Positions 1 to 8,279 of a stretch of 57,925 nucleotides of DNA are shown here, piece after piece; position 1 is the stretch's first letter; each line of letters opens with the position of its first letter. The notes below the pieces were generated by a model that was not told the DNA's origin, made no database searches, and saw only the letters and a list, made by a program, of their open reading frames with translations. Origin of the DNA: Bacteroidales bacterium. GTDB lineage: Bacteria > Bacteroidota > Bacteroidia > Bacteroidales > UBA932. A program made the translations under genes and the position numbers. Location: positions 1-57,925 of the forward strand of contig JAFRPH010000043.1 of assembly GCA_017429205.1 (NCBI GenBank), given 5' to 3'.

Positions 1-1
1 A

Positions 2-1021
2 GAAGAAAAGACCGGTGCGGAAGTCAATGCCGCCAAACTGAAGGCATTGCAGGCGACGATCGACAAGATCGAGAAGGATTACGGGAAAGGTACCATCATG
101 AAGTTGGGAGATCAGCCAGAATGGGATGCGGCGCAGGTCATCCCGAGCGGGTCCATCGCCCTGGACCACGCCCTCGGAATCGGCGGCTATCCGAAAGGAA
201 GGATCATCGAGATCTACGGCCCCGAATCCAGCGGTAAGACCACCCTCGCGGTCCACGCGATCGCCCAGGCGCAGAAAGCCGGGGGCATCGCCGCCATCAT
301 CGACGCGGAACACGCCTTCGACAGGACCTATGCGAAGGCCCTGGGCGTGGACCTCGAAACCCTCCTGATCTCGCAGCCCGACAACGGCGAACAGGCGCTC
401 GAGATCGCAGACAACCTCATCCGGAGCGGCGCCATCGACATCGTCGTGATCGACTCGGTCGCCGCCCTGACTCCGAAAGCGGAGATCGAAGGCGAGATGG
501 GCGAGAACAAGGTCGGCCTCCAGGCCCGCCTGATGTCCCAGGCCCTCCGCAAGCTCACCGCGAACATCTCCAAGACGAACACCTGCTGCATCTTCATCAA
601 CCAGCTCCGCGAGAAGATCGGCATCATGTTCGGCAACCCCGAGACCACCACGGGCGGCAACGCCCTGAAGTTCTACGCCTCCGTCCGCCTGGACATCCGG
701 CGCACCACCCAGATCAAGGACGGCGAGGAAGCCCTCGGCAACCACGTGAAGGTGAAGGTGGTGAAGAACAAGATGGCCCCGCCGTTCAAGAAGGCGGAAT
801 TCGACATCGTCTTCGGCGAAGGCATCTCCCACACGAGCGAGCTCGTGGACCTGGGCGTGGAGCTCGGCATCATCGCCAAGTCCGGCTCCTGGTTCAGCTA
901 CAACGACCAGAAGCTCGCGCAGGGCCGCGAAGCCGTCAAGAAGCTCCTCCAGGACAACCCCGAACTCGCCGAGGAAATCGAAGCCAAGATCCGGGCCGCG
1001 ATGGCCAGCGTCCAAGACTAG
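2..1021 (+). CDS. recA: Recombinase RecA (5' end cut by window edge)
   Basis: RecA forms ATP-dependent filaments on single-stranded DNA, drives strand exchange and activates the SOS response. The frame is open from base 2, and the residues before the first possible internal start ([20 protein letters not shown]) are normal RecA N-terminus, so only a few codons are missing. Visible motifs are Walker [10 protein letters not shown] (fragment residues about 73-81), the [18 protein letters not shown] stretch, [13 protein letters not shown], and loop L2 around [17 protein letters not shown]. The TTG at 47 is internal and is not the real start. A lipoprotein gene follows 7 nt downstream. No promoter is visible because of the truncation. 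Family assignment is near certain. Confidence 0.98.
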   Translation, partial: EEKTGAEVNAAKLKALQATIDKIEKDYGKGTIMKLGDQPEWDAAQVIPSGSIALDHALGIGGYPKGRIIEIYGPESSGKTTLAVHAIAQAQKAGGIAAIIDAEHAFDRTYAKALGVDLETLLISQPDNGEQALEIADNLIRSGAIDIVVIDSVAALTPKAEIEGEMGENKVGLQARLMSQALRKLTANISKTNTCCIFINQLREKIGIMFGNPETTTGGNALKFYASVRLDIRRTTQIKDGEEALGNHVKVKVVKNKMAPPFKKAEFDIVFGEGISHTSELVDLGVELGIIAKSGSWFSYNDQKLAQGREAVKKLLQDNPELAEEIEAKIRAAMASVQD

Positions 1022-1028
1022 TCCGCCT

Positions 1029-1388
1029 ATGAAACGCCTCCTTGCCCTCCTCTCGCTGGTCTGCGCGCTCTTCGTCGCGAGCGCCTGCCACTTCGACGTG
1101 AACCTGTCCGTCGACGCCGACGCCACGCTCATCTACCCCGACAGCGCGATGATCCCCGTCGGTCCGGCCCACTACGAAGGCTTCCACCACAAGCATCTCA
1201 CGGACTATGACCTGGAAGACATCTTCATCGACCTGACCAAGCACGTCAACGACAACTTCACCTCCGCCGTGTTGCACCTCGCCATCTACGACGAAATCAG
1301 CGGAAAATACCTGCGGGACGAGAACTATGCCGTCGTTTACGACACCCGCACAGGGCATTACGCGTTTACGGACTACGGCATCCTCTGA
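1029..1388 (+). CDS. Small putative lipoprotein, unknown function
   Basis: This is a 119-aa protein with a Lys/Arg start, a hydrophobic segment and a lipobox-like VASAC ending at Cys20, so it is probably an exported, lipid-anchored envelope protein. The mature part is acidic and His-rich in the middle (GFHHKHL). It starts 7 nt after recA and is followed by a clear intrinsic terminator at 1411-1441, so recA and this gene probably share a transcript end. I do not recognise a domain. The two genes being adjacent does not by itself imply a DNA-repair role. Confidence 0.75.
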   Translation: MKRLLALLSLVCALFVASACHFDVNLSVDADATLIYPDSAMIPVGPAHYEGFHHKHLTDYDLEDIFIDLTKHVNDNFTSAVLHLAIYDEISGKYLRDENYAVVYDTRTGHYAFTDYGIL

Positions 1389-1410
1389 CGGCAAGGCCTC
1401 GGAACACGAG

Positions 1411-1441
1411 AAAAGGCAGTTCTTCACGAGCTGCCTTTTTT
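1411..1441 (+). terminator. Intrinsic terminator after recA-lipoprotein unit
   Basis: The arms AAAAGGCAG and CTGCCTTTT form a 9-bp stem around an 11-nt loop, followed by a T run. Because the A-rich left arm gives a T run on the other strand, it can also end the convergent minus-strand HHH transcript that stops at 1454. Confidence 0.85.
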
Positions 1442-1453
1442 GTGTTCCGCCCC

Positions 1454-2356
1454 TTACTGCTCCGCCAGCACGCAGCGGGACAGCCGCGCGTAGTGTTCCT
1501 CCGAGAGGATGCCGGCTTTGCGCATTCCCTCGAGCGTCCACGCTTCTTGCGGCTGGTGGGTACGGTAGAGGACGATGGAATGGGCCTCGTCCCTGGAGAT
1601 GTACGGATGGCGGGCCAGATCCCGCTCGGAGAGCGTCCAGATGGGATAAGGCTCCGGCGGCGAGCAGGAGATGAGGTCCTTCAGGGCGTCGTATTTCTCC
1701 CGGTCGAAATGGTAGATGTCCAGCAGCTGCTCCGGGTGCGAATAGCCGCCGAGCGAGGTCCGGTAGGACACCATCTTGGACGCGAAATAGGGGCCGATGC
1801 CGGGCAAGGTCTCAAAGGCGGCGCTGTCGGCCTTGTTCAGGTCGATGCGAGGAATGTCGATGTACGGTTCCAGGCGGTCGAAGACCGAATCGGCCACCAC
1901 GAAGGACTTGGCGAAGTCCGCGGGGCGGCGGAAGCGCCCGCCCTTGGCGCGGTAGTTCAGGATGGACTGGGCCTGCTTCTCGGAGAAACCCAGGCGCATC
2001 AGGTCCTCCAGCGAGACGGTGTTCGGGTTGAACCGGAAGGACTCGACCCGGCGCGGGGAGGCCTTCTCCCGGATACGGACGGCGTCCGGGCTGCGGTCCG
2101 CGGGTTTCCGGTAATAGACCGTATCGGATTCCTCCTCCGGCGGCTCCGGCCCGGCTTCCGCCTTCGGTTCCGCTTTCGGCCGGATCCGTTCCACCACGTA
2201 CACGGTGTCCGGGCGGTCGCGGTCCGCGACCAGCCGCGTCACCGCCGCCTTGTGGACGAACAGGGCGGTTTCAAATCCGATGATGAGAAAAACGAGGGCG
2301 ATGGCGCCCGTGGTGAAGCTACTCTTCAGGGTCTTCTGTCTCTTCCCCTCTTCCAT
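1454..2356 (-). CDS. Membrane-anchored helix-hairpin-helix (ComEA-like) protein
   Basis: This 300-aa protein has one N-terminal membrane segment (about residues 14-34), a charged and proline-rich linker, then repeated helix-hairpin-helix units. The clearest are near FNPNTVSLEDLMRLGFSE (about 108-125) and IDLNKADSAAFETLPGIG (about 170-187). The GIG-type hairpins resemble ComEA/Psort-type HHH domains that bind DNA without sequence specificity. The location suggests periplasmic or membrane-proximal DNA binding, but competence function is only inference. The start overlaps the 3' end of rsmI by 38 nt in another frame, so translation is probably coupled. Its stop lies next to the bidirectional terminator at 1411-1441. 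Confidence 0.82.
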   Translation of the reverse strand: MEEGKRQKTLKSSFTTGAIALVFLIIGFETALFVHKAAVTRLVADRDRPDTVYVVERIRPKAEPKAEAGPEPPEEESDTVYYRKPADRSPDAVRIREKASPRRVESFRFNPNTVSLEDLMRLGFSEKQAQSILNYRAKGGRFRRPADFAKSFVVADSVFDRLEPYIDIPRIDLNKADSAAFETLPGIGPYFASKMVSYRTSLGGYSHPEQLLDIYHFDREKYDALKDLISCSPPEPYPIWTLSERDLARHPYISRDEAHSIVLYRTHQPQEAWTLEGMRKAGILSEEHYARLSRCVLAEQ

Positions 2357-3056
2357 AACGCTTCTTTTTGACAGGTTTCACCGGCTCCGCGCCGGCCACG
2401 ACGATGACGATTTCGCCTTTGGGTTCGTGCTCCCGGAACCAGGCGGCGACTTCCTGGAGGGTGCCTCTTCTGTGCTCCTCGTGGAGCTTGGAGATTTCCC
2501 GGGCGACGGAGCAGCGGCGCTCCGGCCCGAAGTGTTCCGCAAACTGTTCCAGCGTCTTCACGAGCCGGTAGGGGGACTCGTAGAAGACCATCGTGCGGGT
2601 TTCCGCCTCCAGGGCGGTGAGCAGGGTCTGCCGGCCTTTCTTCTGCGGGAGGAAGCCCTCGAAGCAGAAGCGGTCGCACGGCAGGCCGGAGGAGACGATG
2701 GCCGGGATGCAGGCCGTGGCGCCGGGAAGGGTCTGGACCTCGATCCCCTCCTCCGCGCAGGTGCGGGCCAGCAGGAAGCCCGGGTCGGAGATGCCGGGCG
2801 TGCCGGCGTCGCTCACCAAGGCGACGTTCAGCCCGCCCAGGATGCGCTCCTTCACGAGCTGGACCGTCTGGTGCTCGTTGAACTTGTGGTGCGACTGGAG
2901 CGGGCGGTGGATGTCATAGTGGTGGAGGAGCACCGAGCTGGTGCGGGTGTCCTCCGCCAGGATGAGGTCCGCCTCCTTCAGGACCTGTACGGCCCGGAAG
3001 GTCATGTCGTCCAGGTTCCCGACCGGGGTCGGGACGATGAAAAGCTTTCCCGCCAT
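2319..3056 (-). CDS. rsmI: 16S rRNA (cytidine-1402 2'-O)-methyltransferase
   Basis: RsmI uses S-adenosylmethionine to methylate the ribose of C1402 in the decoding centre of 16S rRNA. The protein (245 aa) begins with the typical GKLFIVPTPVGNLDDMTFRA and carries LAEDTR, VSDAGTPGISDPG and LPGATACIPAIVSSGLPCD, all hallmarks of the tetrapyrrole-methylase fold of this family. It is shorter than the roughly 285-aa enterobacterial protein because the C-terminal part is reduced and ends in a basic then acidic tail. It overlaps the upstream Pro/Glu-rich gene by one base and the downstream HHH gene by 38 nt, so the three genes form one operon. Confidence 0.96.
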   Translation of the reverse strand: MAGKLFIVPTPVGNLDDMTFRAVQVLKEADLILAEDTRTSSVLLHHYDIHRPLQSHHKFNEHQTVQLVKERILGGLNVALVSDAGTPGISDPGFLLARTCAEEGIEVQTLPGATACIPAIVSSGLPCDRFCFEGFLPQKKGRQTLLTALEAETRTMVFYESPYRLVKTLEQFAEHFGPERRCSVAREISKLHEEHRRGTLQEVAAWFREHEPKGEIVIVVAGAEPVKPVKKKRYGRGEETEDPEE

Positions 3057-3721
3057 CAGCCCAGTTTCTTGCGGATGGCCATCATGAAGTTGTACACGAT
3101 GTCGGACTTGAGGTTCCAGTCCGGGAACCGCTCCAGGAGGTAGTCCACCGCCTCGTCCAGCGAGGTCAGGGCGTCCAGCTCGCCGATGGTCTTGTCATAC
3201 AGGGCGTAGTCCTCCTTGAACAGGGTGCCGATGAACAGGGCGCGGTCGTACATCGAGATGCCGCTCCGGATGTGCTTCACCGAAAGCCCCGGCTTGTCCA
3301 GCCGCCACGGCAGCCGCTCCGTCTCCGGTCGCGGCAGCACCGGCGCCGGCTTGGGCGCGGGCTCCGGTTCGGGCTGGGGTTCGGGTTCCGGCCCTTCGAC
3401 TGGCTCAGGGACCGGAACAGGCTCGGCTATCGGCTCAGGGACCGGCTCGGGCAGGTCGTCGGCCGGGAAGTCCATTTCCACGGGTTCGGGTTGGGGTTCC
3501 GGCCCTTCGACAAGCTCAGGAATCGGAGCGGGCTCGTCAACGGGTTCCGGCAGGTCGGGGACGCCGATCTCCAGGTCGGTGAAATCGGATTCCTCCACGG
3601 GCTCCTCCTCGGGGAGCTGCCGGAAGGCTTCGAGCTTGGTTTCGAACTGGAGAACCTTCTCCTTGAGCGCGGCGAGTTCGGCTTCGAGTTCCCGCAAGAT
3701 TTCTGTTCTATTATTCTCCAT
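3056..3721 (-). CDS. Pro/Glu-rich low-complexity protein with conserved C-terminal helix domain
   Basis: This is a 221-aa protein of unknown function. Residues 1-40 look like a coiled coil (LRELEAELAALKEKVLQF). Residues about 55-140 are a Pro-Glu repeat (PEPVPEP, PELVEGPEP, PEPVEGPEP). The C-terminal 80 residues are helical and well formed (MYDRALFIGTLFKEDYALYD), similar to uncharacterised Bacteroidota proteins next to rsmI as far as I can recall. The repeat encodes two copies of a 20-nt element, CCTGAGCTTGTCGAAGGGCC-like, also present in the ABC gene at 21.4 kb. It is the first gene of the rsmI operon and is divergent from tdk. Confidence 0.75.
   Translation of the reverse strand: MENNRTEILRELEAELAALKEKVLQFETKLEAFRQLPEEEPVEESDFTDLEIGVPDLPEPVDEPAPIPELVEGPEPQPEPVEMDFPADDLPEPVPEPIAEPVPVPEPVEGPEPEPQPEPEPAPKPAPVLPRPETERLPWRLDKPGLSVKHIRSGISMYDRALFIGTLFKEDYALYDKTIGELDALTSLDEAVDYLLERFPDWNLKSDIVYNFMMAIRKKLG
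3390..3409. repeat. Dispersed 20-nt element, diverged copy A
   Basis: GGCCCTTCGACTGGCTCAGG differs at two positions from the exact pair at 3501-3520 and 21424-21443. It lies inside the Pro/Glu-rich gene, where it reads PEPVEGP on the minus strand. Confidence 0.7.
3501..3520. repeat. Dispersed 20-nt element, copy B
   Basis: GGCCCTTCGACAAGCTCAGG is identical over 20 nt to the element at 21424-21443. Read on the minus strand in this gene it encodes PELVEGP. Its core GAGCTTGTCGA also occurs in the intergenic element at 31716-31742. Confidence 0.85.
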
Positions 3722-3728
3722 AAATGAC

Positions 3729-3736
3729 TATCTTTG
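3729..3736 (+). promoter_or_regulatory. -7 box of tdk promoter
   Basis: TATCTTTG matches the Bacteroidota TAnnTTTG box and lies 28 nt before the tdk ATG. A purine-rich AAGGA precedes the start codon. Confidence 0.75.
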
Positions 3737-3764
3737 CATAAGTCAACCTAACAAAGTTAAGGAA

Positions 3765-4343
3765 ATGTTTTTGGAAAACACAAAAAAATCGGGCAGCATC
3801 GAAGTCATCTGCGGCTCGATGTTCTCCGGCAAGACGGAGGAGTTGATCCGGAGGCTCAAACGGGCCCAGTTCGCCAAGCAGAAAATCGCCACGTTCAAGC
3901 CCACCATCGACAAGCGCTACTCGGACCTGGACGTGGTCTCGCACGACTCCCACAGCATTTCCTGCACCCCCATCAAGACCCCTTCCCGGATGCTCCAGAT
4001 CGACCCCGACGTGGCCGTCGTGGGCATCGACGAGGCCCAGTTCTTCGACGACAGCATCATCGGCGTCGTCCAGGAACTCGCGGGCCGGGGCGTCCGCGTG
4101 ATCATCGCCGGCCTGGACACGGACTTTCTCGGGAAGCCCTTCGGTCCGATGCCCGGCTTGATGGCCATCGCCGAGGACGTCCAGAAGGTCCACGCCATCT
4201 GCGTCCGCTGCGGCTCCCTCGCGAACCACTCGCACCGCCTCTCCGCCAGCAAGAAACTGGTCGTTCTGGGCGAGAAGGACACCTATGAACCCCTCTGCCG
4301 CGACTGCTACAACAAAGCCGTCCAGGAAGACAAAGAAGGATAA
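3765..4343 (+). CDS. tdk: Thymidine kinase (type II)
   Basis: Thymidine kinase phosphorylates thymidine to dTMP for pyrimidine salvage in the cytoplasm. The 192-aa protein shows the P-loop GSMFSGKT (17-24), the catalytic DEAQFF (89-94; Glu90 as base) and a structural zinc site formed by Cys146, Cys149, Cys178 and Cys181. The frame is open far upstream, but the true start is the ATG at 3765: the upstream part is antisense to the Pro/Glu-rich gene, the promoter lies at 3729, and the protein then has normal length and N-terminus. A small exported-protein gene follows 3 nt later. Confidence 0.97.
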   Translation: MFLENTKKSGSIEVICGSMFSGKTEELIRRLKRAQFAKQKIATFKPTIDKRYSDLDVVSHDSHSISCTPIKTPSRMLQIDPDVAVVGIDEAQFFDDSIIGVVQELAGRGVRVIIAGLDTDFLGKPFGPMPGLMAIAEDVQKVHAICVRCGSLANHSHRLSASKKLVVLGEKDTYEPLCRDCYNKAVQEDKEG

Positions 4344-4346
4344 TCT

Positions 4347-4919
4347 ATGAAAAAAGCGATCGTCCTGCTGCTGGCCCTCCTCTGGGCCTTCGGCGCCAGG
4401 GCCCAATATGCCGTTCCCGAATGGCACCAGGGCGACCTGACGAAAAAAGGCACCGTCCTCGCCCTCCACGGAATGAAACTGAATCGGGCGGACACGGAGG
4501 CCATCCTGAACCAAGTCGGCGGGTCTAAAATGGTCGATTCCTGGAACAAATACTGCCGGGAGCGCGGCTGGGGCATCGGCCTCACCGCCGGCGGCTTCAC
4601 CCTCGTCGCCGCCGGCCTCGGCTTCGGCGGCGTGTACTTCGTGGCCGGCGTCGTCGGCACTATCTTCGCGGCCATCGGCGGCCAGGAAGCCGTGGACAAG
4701 CTTTGGGCGGACCTGGGTCCCCGGGTCTACATCGGCGGCGCCGCGATGCTTGCCGGCCTTGCCGCCGGCACCACGGGCATCGTCCTCCTGAGCGTGGGCA
4801 ACAGCAACCTGAAGAAACTGGCCAAGAGCTGCGACGCGGCCGGCCTCGGCCCCCAGTCCGGCGTGCAGCTCGCCTTCGGCCCGGCGCCTTCCGGCATGGG
4901 CCTGGTGCTGTATTTCTGA
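4347..4919 (+). CDS. Secreted/membrane protein of unknown function
   Basis: This 190-aa protein has a cleavable signal peptide (MKKAIVLLLALLWAFGARAQ) and two Gly/Ala-rich hydrophobic segments (about 77-112 and 130-151) that could span a membrane. The N-terminal mature part (ALHGMKLNRADTEAILNQVG) resembles short envelope proteins of Bacteroidota that carry such hydrophobic pairs. No catalytic motif is seen. It starts 3 nt after tdk and is probably co-transcribed with it, but a functional link to thymidine salvage is not implied. Confidence 0.7.
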   Translation: MKKAIVLLLALLWAFGARAQYAVPEWHQGDLTKKGTVLALHGMKLNRADTEAILNQVGGSKMVDSWNKYCRERGWGIGLTAGGFTLVAAGLGFGGVYFVAGVVGTIFAAIGGQEAVDKLWADLGPRVYIGGAAMLAGLAAGTTGIVLLSVGNSNLKKLAKSCDAAGLGPQSGVQLAFGPAPSGMGLVLYF

Positions 4920-4931
4920 TCTGAAAGGAGA

Positions 4932-6209
4932 TTACTCCACGAGCGACGTCGCCTGGTTCCAGGCGACGTTCTCTTTATAGAAGCCGTCCAGGAACTCGGT
5001 GCCGTGATAGATGTCCCGTCGATAATCGGGATAGGCGGGCAGGTACATCGCGAGGCCGCAGACCCGGTTCAGCTTCACGTCGAGGAACTTGGCGGTATGG
5101 GCCTCATAGAGGATGCATTCGTCCAGGGCGGCCTGGAGGGACGCGAGATCCGCGTCCGCCGCGCCGGCCTCCCGGAGGATGTCCTTGAGGTCGAAGAAGG
5201 CATAGTAATGCTTGCTTCCCATCTGGCGGTCGTACACCTGCACGTTCTTTCCGCTCAGGTTCCGGATGCCGGAGCGGTAGCGGTCGAACAGGTCGCGGCA
5301 GGTGGCGGCCAGCCGGTCCATCCGGGCGCAGTCCACCAGGGTGATGGTCGCCCCGTAGATGGAATCCTCCTTGTAGGCGGTGTAATAATCGTCGCAAACC
5401 CCCGTCAAATCGGGCGTTTCCGGCTGCAGCAGACGCTCCGTCAGATGCTTGAAATCGAGGCCCGCGGCCGGAATCTCGCACGGCGAGAACGCCACGTAGG
5501 AACAGACGTTCCGAAGCTCCCAGGCCACCTCGACCGTGCCCATCAGGCAGGCGTCGAACAGGATGTAGTCCAGCTTGTAAGGAATGGCGGCGGCCAGGTC
5601 CTTGAGCTCCATTTCCTGCGTCTTGTTCCCCGCGGAATAGTACTCCTGGCCGAACGACTTCAACCGCGGGCTCCAGGAGATGGAACTGCCCCGGTCCCGA
5701 CCTTCGTATTTCTTGGGATTGCTGAAATAGTCTTCCGGAAGATAGCCGGTGGCGTGGGAGGACAGGACGGCGCCGTACCCGGCCGCCGGGAACTCCTCCC
5801 GCACCCAGTTGAACACTTCCGTCATCATCTCCTTGTTCGCGACGGGCGTTCCCACGGGCCACACCTTGAGCGTGTCCGCGCAGGGCTCCCCGTTCCGGCT
5901 GTACAAACGAAACATGACCGGGGCCGTTTCCTCGGTATAGGAGCGGCGGTTGTACCAAGTCTGGTGGCTGAAAACCAGAACGACATCGTCGTTCCGGTTC
6001 TTGCCGGGGAGATAGCCTCTCTGGAGCACGTTGAGATTGTTCTGGATGTCGTTGCTCAGGGAGTTGAAGCCGGCCTCGTACAGGAGCAGCACCTGGCGGG
6101 TTTCCTTCCCGTAGGGGCCGACGGACAGGGTCAGGTCCAGACCGTCCCGCTCGCAGGAGCAGAACAGCAGTGTCAACAGGGACAGAAGGATGAGCCGGAC
6201 TTTCGCCAT
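4932..6209 (-). CDS. Clostripain-family (C11) cysteine peptidase, lipoprotein
   Basis: C11 peptidases are cysteine proteases that often cleave after Arg or Lys. The catalytic pair is visible as His152 in SSHATG and Cys221 in FDACLMG, both in the expected context. The N-terminus is a lipoprotein signal with Cys17 or Cys19 (LLTLLFCSC), placing the enzyme in the envelope. I chose the ATG at 6209 rather than the TTG at 6230, because that TTG is the end of a TAACTTTG promoter box at 6228-6235. The result is 425 aa. The gene is divergent from the M49 peptidase gene, and the two promoters lie about 15 nt apart. Confidence 0.9.
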   Translation of the reverse strand: MAKVRLILLSLLTLLFCSCERDGLDLTLSVGPYGKETRQVLLLYEAGFNSLSNDIQNNLNVLQRGYLPGKNRNDDVVLVFSHQTWYNRRSYTEETAPVMFRLYSRNGEPCADTLKVWPVGTPVANKEMMTEVFNWVREEFPAAGYGAVLSSHATGYLPEDYFSNPKKYEGRDRGSSISWSPRLKSFGQEYYSAGNKTQEMELKDLAAAIPYKLDYILFDACLMGTVEVAWELRNVCSYVAFSPCEIPAAGLDFKHLTERLLQPETPDLTGVCDDYYTAYKEDSIYGATITLVDCARMDRLAATCRDLFDRYRSGIRNLSGKNVQVYDRQMGSKHYYAFFDLKDILREAGAADADLASLQAALDECILYEAHTAKFLDVKLNRVCGLAMYLPAYPDYRRDIYHGTEFLDGFYKENVAWNQATSLVE

Positions 6210-6227
6210 AAAAACGGTCTTATCGGA

Positions 6228-6256
6228 CAAAGTTAATGATTTATTTCATAATTTTG
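6228..6256. promoter_or_regulatory. Divergent -7 boxes for C11 and M49 peptidase genes
   Basis: The minus strand has TAACTTTG at 6228-6235, 18 nt before the C11 ATG. The plus strand has TAATTTTG at 6249-6256, 16 nt before the M49 ATG. The two promoters face away from each other and must share upstream DNA, so the two peptidase genes may be co-regulated or compete for polymerase. Confidence 0.7.
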
Positions 6257-6272
6257 CACCAAATTGACACCT

Positions 6273-8279
6273 ATGAACCGTTTCTGCAAGATGATGATGA
6301 CATTGGGAGCCGCCGCCCTCGTGGGCGCCTGCTCGGAAAAGAAAGCGGGGGACGCGGAAATCGCGGATTTCCGCTATACTGTAGACTCCTTCGCCGACCT
6401 CAAAGTGATGCGTTACCAGGTCCCCGGCTGGGACAGCCTCTCCCTGAAACAGAAGGAGTACGCCTACCACCTCGCCGAAGCCGCCAAATACGGCCGCGAC
6501 ATCCTCTGGGACCAGAACTGCCGGGACAACCTCCGCGTCCGCCACGCCGTGGAGAACATCCTCGAGAATTACAAAGGCGACCGCAAGAGCGCTGATTTCG
6601 AAGCCTTTACGGTCTATGCCAAGCGTCTGTTCTTCTCCAACGGCATCCACCACCACTACGCCGAGGACAAATTCTTCCCGGCCTGCCCGCAGTCCTATTT
6701 CGCGGAGCTGATGAAGGCCGTCGGCATTGACGATGCCGACCTCCTGGACGTGATCTACAATCCGGAAAGATATCCCCAGCGCCGCTCCACCGAGACTTCC
6801 GGCGACATCGTGAAGCTTTCCGCCGTGAACTTCTACGACGGCGTCACCCGCGATGAGGTGGAGAAGTATTACGCCGGCATCATGGACCCGAAGGACAACT
6901 GCCCCATTTCCTACGGCCTCAACACGAAGGTCGTCAAGGGGGAGGACGGCGTGGTCCGTGAACTGCCCTGGAAGGTGGGCGGCATCTACTCCCCCGCCCT
7001 CGAGAAGATCTGCGACGAGCTCGTGAAGGCCCGCGCCGTGGCCGAGAACGACATCCAGGCGCGCGCCCTGGACCTCCTGGTGGAGTATTACCGCACCGGC
7101 GACCTCCGCAAGTGGGACGAGTTCAACATCGAATGGGTCAAGGACACCATCGGCACCGTGGACTTCATCAACGGGTTCGTCGAGGACTACAACGACCCGC
7201 TGGGCCGCAAGGGCGCCTGGGAGGGGTATGTCAACATCAAGGACTTCGACGCCTCGCGCCGCACCGAGACCCTGAGCGCGAACGCCCAGTGGTTCGAGGA
7301 CCACTCCCCCGTGGATCCGCGCTTCAAGAAGGCCACCGTCAAGGGCGTTTCCGCGAAGGTGATCAACGCCGTGTGCCTCGCCGGCGACAGCTATCCGTCC
7401 ACCCCGATCGGCATCAACCTCCCGAACGCCGACTGGATCCGCAAGGACCACGGCTCCAAGAGCGTCACCATCGCGAACATCACCCATACCTATGACTATT
7501 CCGCGCAGGAGTTCCCGAAGAGCGTCCTCTCCGAGTTCGCCTGGGACGAAGCGGAAGTCGCCCGCAGCAAGCAGTGGGGCACCGTCGCCGACGAGATCCA
7601 CACCGACCTGCACGAATGCCTGGGCCACGGCTCCGGCCAGCTGCTGCCGGGCGTGTCCACGACCGCGATGGGCGAATACGCCTCCGCCCTGGAGGAGGCC
7701 CGCGCCGACCTGTTCGGCCTCTACTACACCGCCGACCCGAAGATGGTCGAGCTGGGCATCATGCCCGACCCGGAGGCCTACAAGGCCGAATATGACAGCT
7801 ACATCCGCAACGGCCTGATGGTGCAGTTCAACCGCGTGGAGCTGGGCCGGCCCAACACCGAGGCCCATATGCAGAACCGCAAGCTCGTCGCCGAATGGTG
7901 CTTCGAGAAGGGCGCCGCGGACAACGTCATCGAGAAGAGAGTCCGCGACGGCAAGACTTATTTCGTGGTCAATGACTACGTCAAGCTCCGCGCCCTGTTC
8001 GCCGAACTCCTCGCCGAAATCCAGCGCATCAAGTCCGAGGGCGACTACGCCGCCGGCAAGAACCTCATCGAGACCTACGCCGTCCACATCGACCCGGTCC
8101 TCCACAAGGAGGTGAAGGAGCGCTACGACGCCCTGGGCCTGAAGCCCTACGGCGGCTTCATCAACCCGGAAATCCGGCCGGTGGAGAAGGACGGGAAGGT
8201 CGTCGACTACGAGGTCGTCTACTCCGACGACTACCTCGGGCAGATGCTCGAATACGGCCGCAAGTACGGCACCCTCTGA
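6273..8279 (+). CDS. Dipeptidyl-peptidase III (M49) lipoprotein
   Basis: M49 enzymes are zinc peptidases that remove dipeptides from the N-terminus of short peptides. The zinc motif is HECLGH (447-452, the HExxGH form specific to this family) and the third ligand motif is EEARAD (474-479). The protein is 668 aa, the normal length. A lipobox around Cys20 (ALVGAC) shows that this copy is exported and lipid-anchored, unlike the cytosolic eukaryotic enzyme. The start is the ATG at 6273, just after a TAATTTTG box, not the TTG at 6264. The stop overlaps the xer gene by one base. Confidence 0.95.
   Translation: MNRFCKMMMTLGAAALVGACSEKKAGDAEIADFRYTVDSFADLKVMRYQVPGWDSLSLKQKEYAYHLAEAAKYGRDILWDQNCRDNLRVRHAVENILENYKGDRKSADFEAFTVYAKRLFFSNGIHHHYAEDKFFPACPQSYFAELMKAVGIDDADLLDVIYNPERYPQRRSTETSGDIVKLSAVNFYDGVTRDEVEKYYAGIMDPKDNCPISYGLNTKVVKGEDGVVRELPWKVGGIYSPALEKICDELVKARAVAENDIQARALDLLVEYYRTGDLRKWDEFNIEWVKDTIGTVDFINGFVEDYNDPLGRKGAWEGYVNIKDFDASRRTETLSANAQWFEDHSPVDPRFKKATVKGVSAKVINAVCLAGDSYPSTPIGINLPNADWIRKDHGSKSVTIANITHTYDYSAQEFPKSVLSEFAWDEAEVARSKQWGTVADEIHTDLHECLGHGSGQLLPGVSTTAMGEYASALEEARADLFGLYYTADPKMVELGIMPDPEAYKAEYDSYIRNGLMVQFNRVELGRPNTEAHMQNRKLVAEWCFEKGAADNVIEKRVRDGKTYFVVNDYVKLRALFAELLAEIQRIKSEGDYAAGKNLIETYAVHIDPVLHKEVKERYDALGLKPYGGFINPEIRPVEKDGKVVDYEVVYSDDYLGQMLEYGRKYGTL

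Noticed and set aside
3056..3721. Pro/Glu repeat as a TonB protein
   Set aside because: The PEP repeat recalls the TonB linker, but there is no N-terminal membrane anchor and no TonB C-terminal domain.
3216..3764. An N-terminal extension of thymidine kinase
   Set aside because: It is antisense to the Pro/Glu-rich gene and consists of Gly/Ser repeats. The promoter at 3729 lies downstream of it.
6246..8105. A 619-codon minus-strand open frame
   Set aside because: It is antisense to the M49 peptidase gene, which has intact catalytic motifs and a good promoter.
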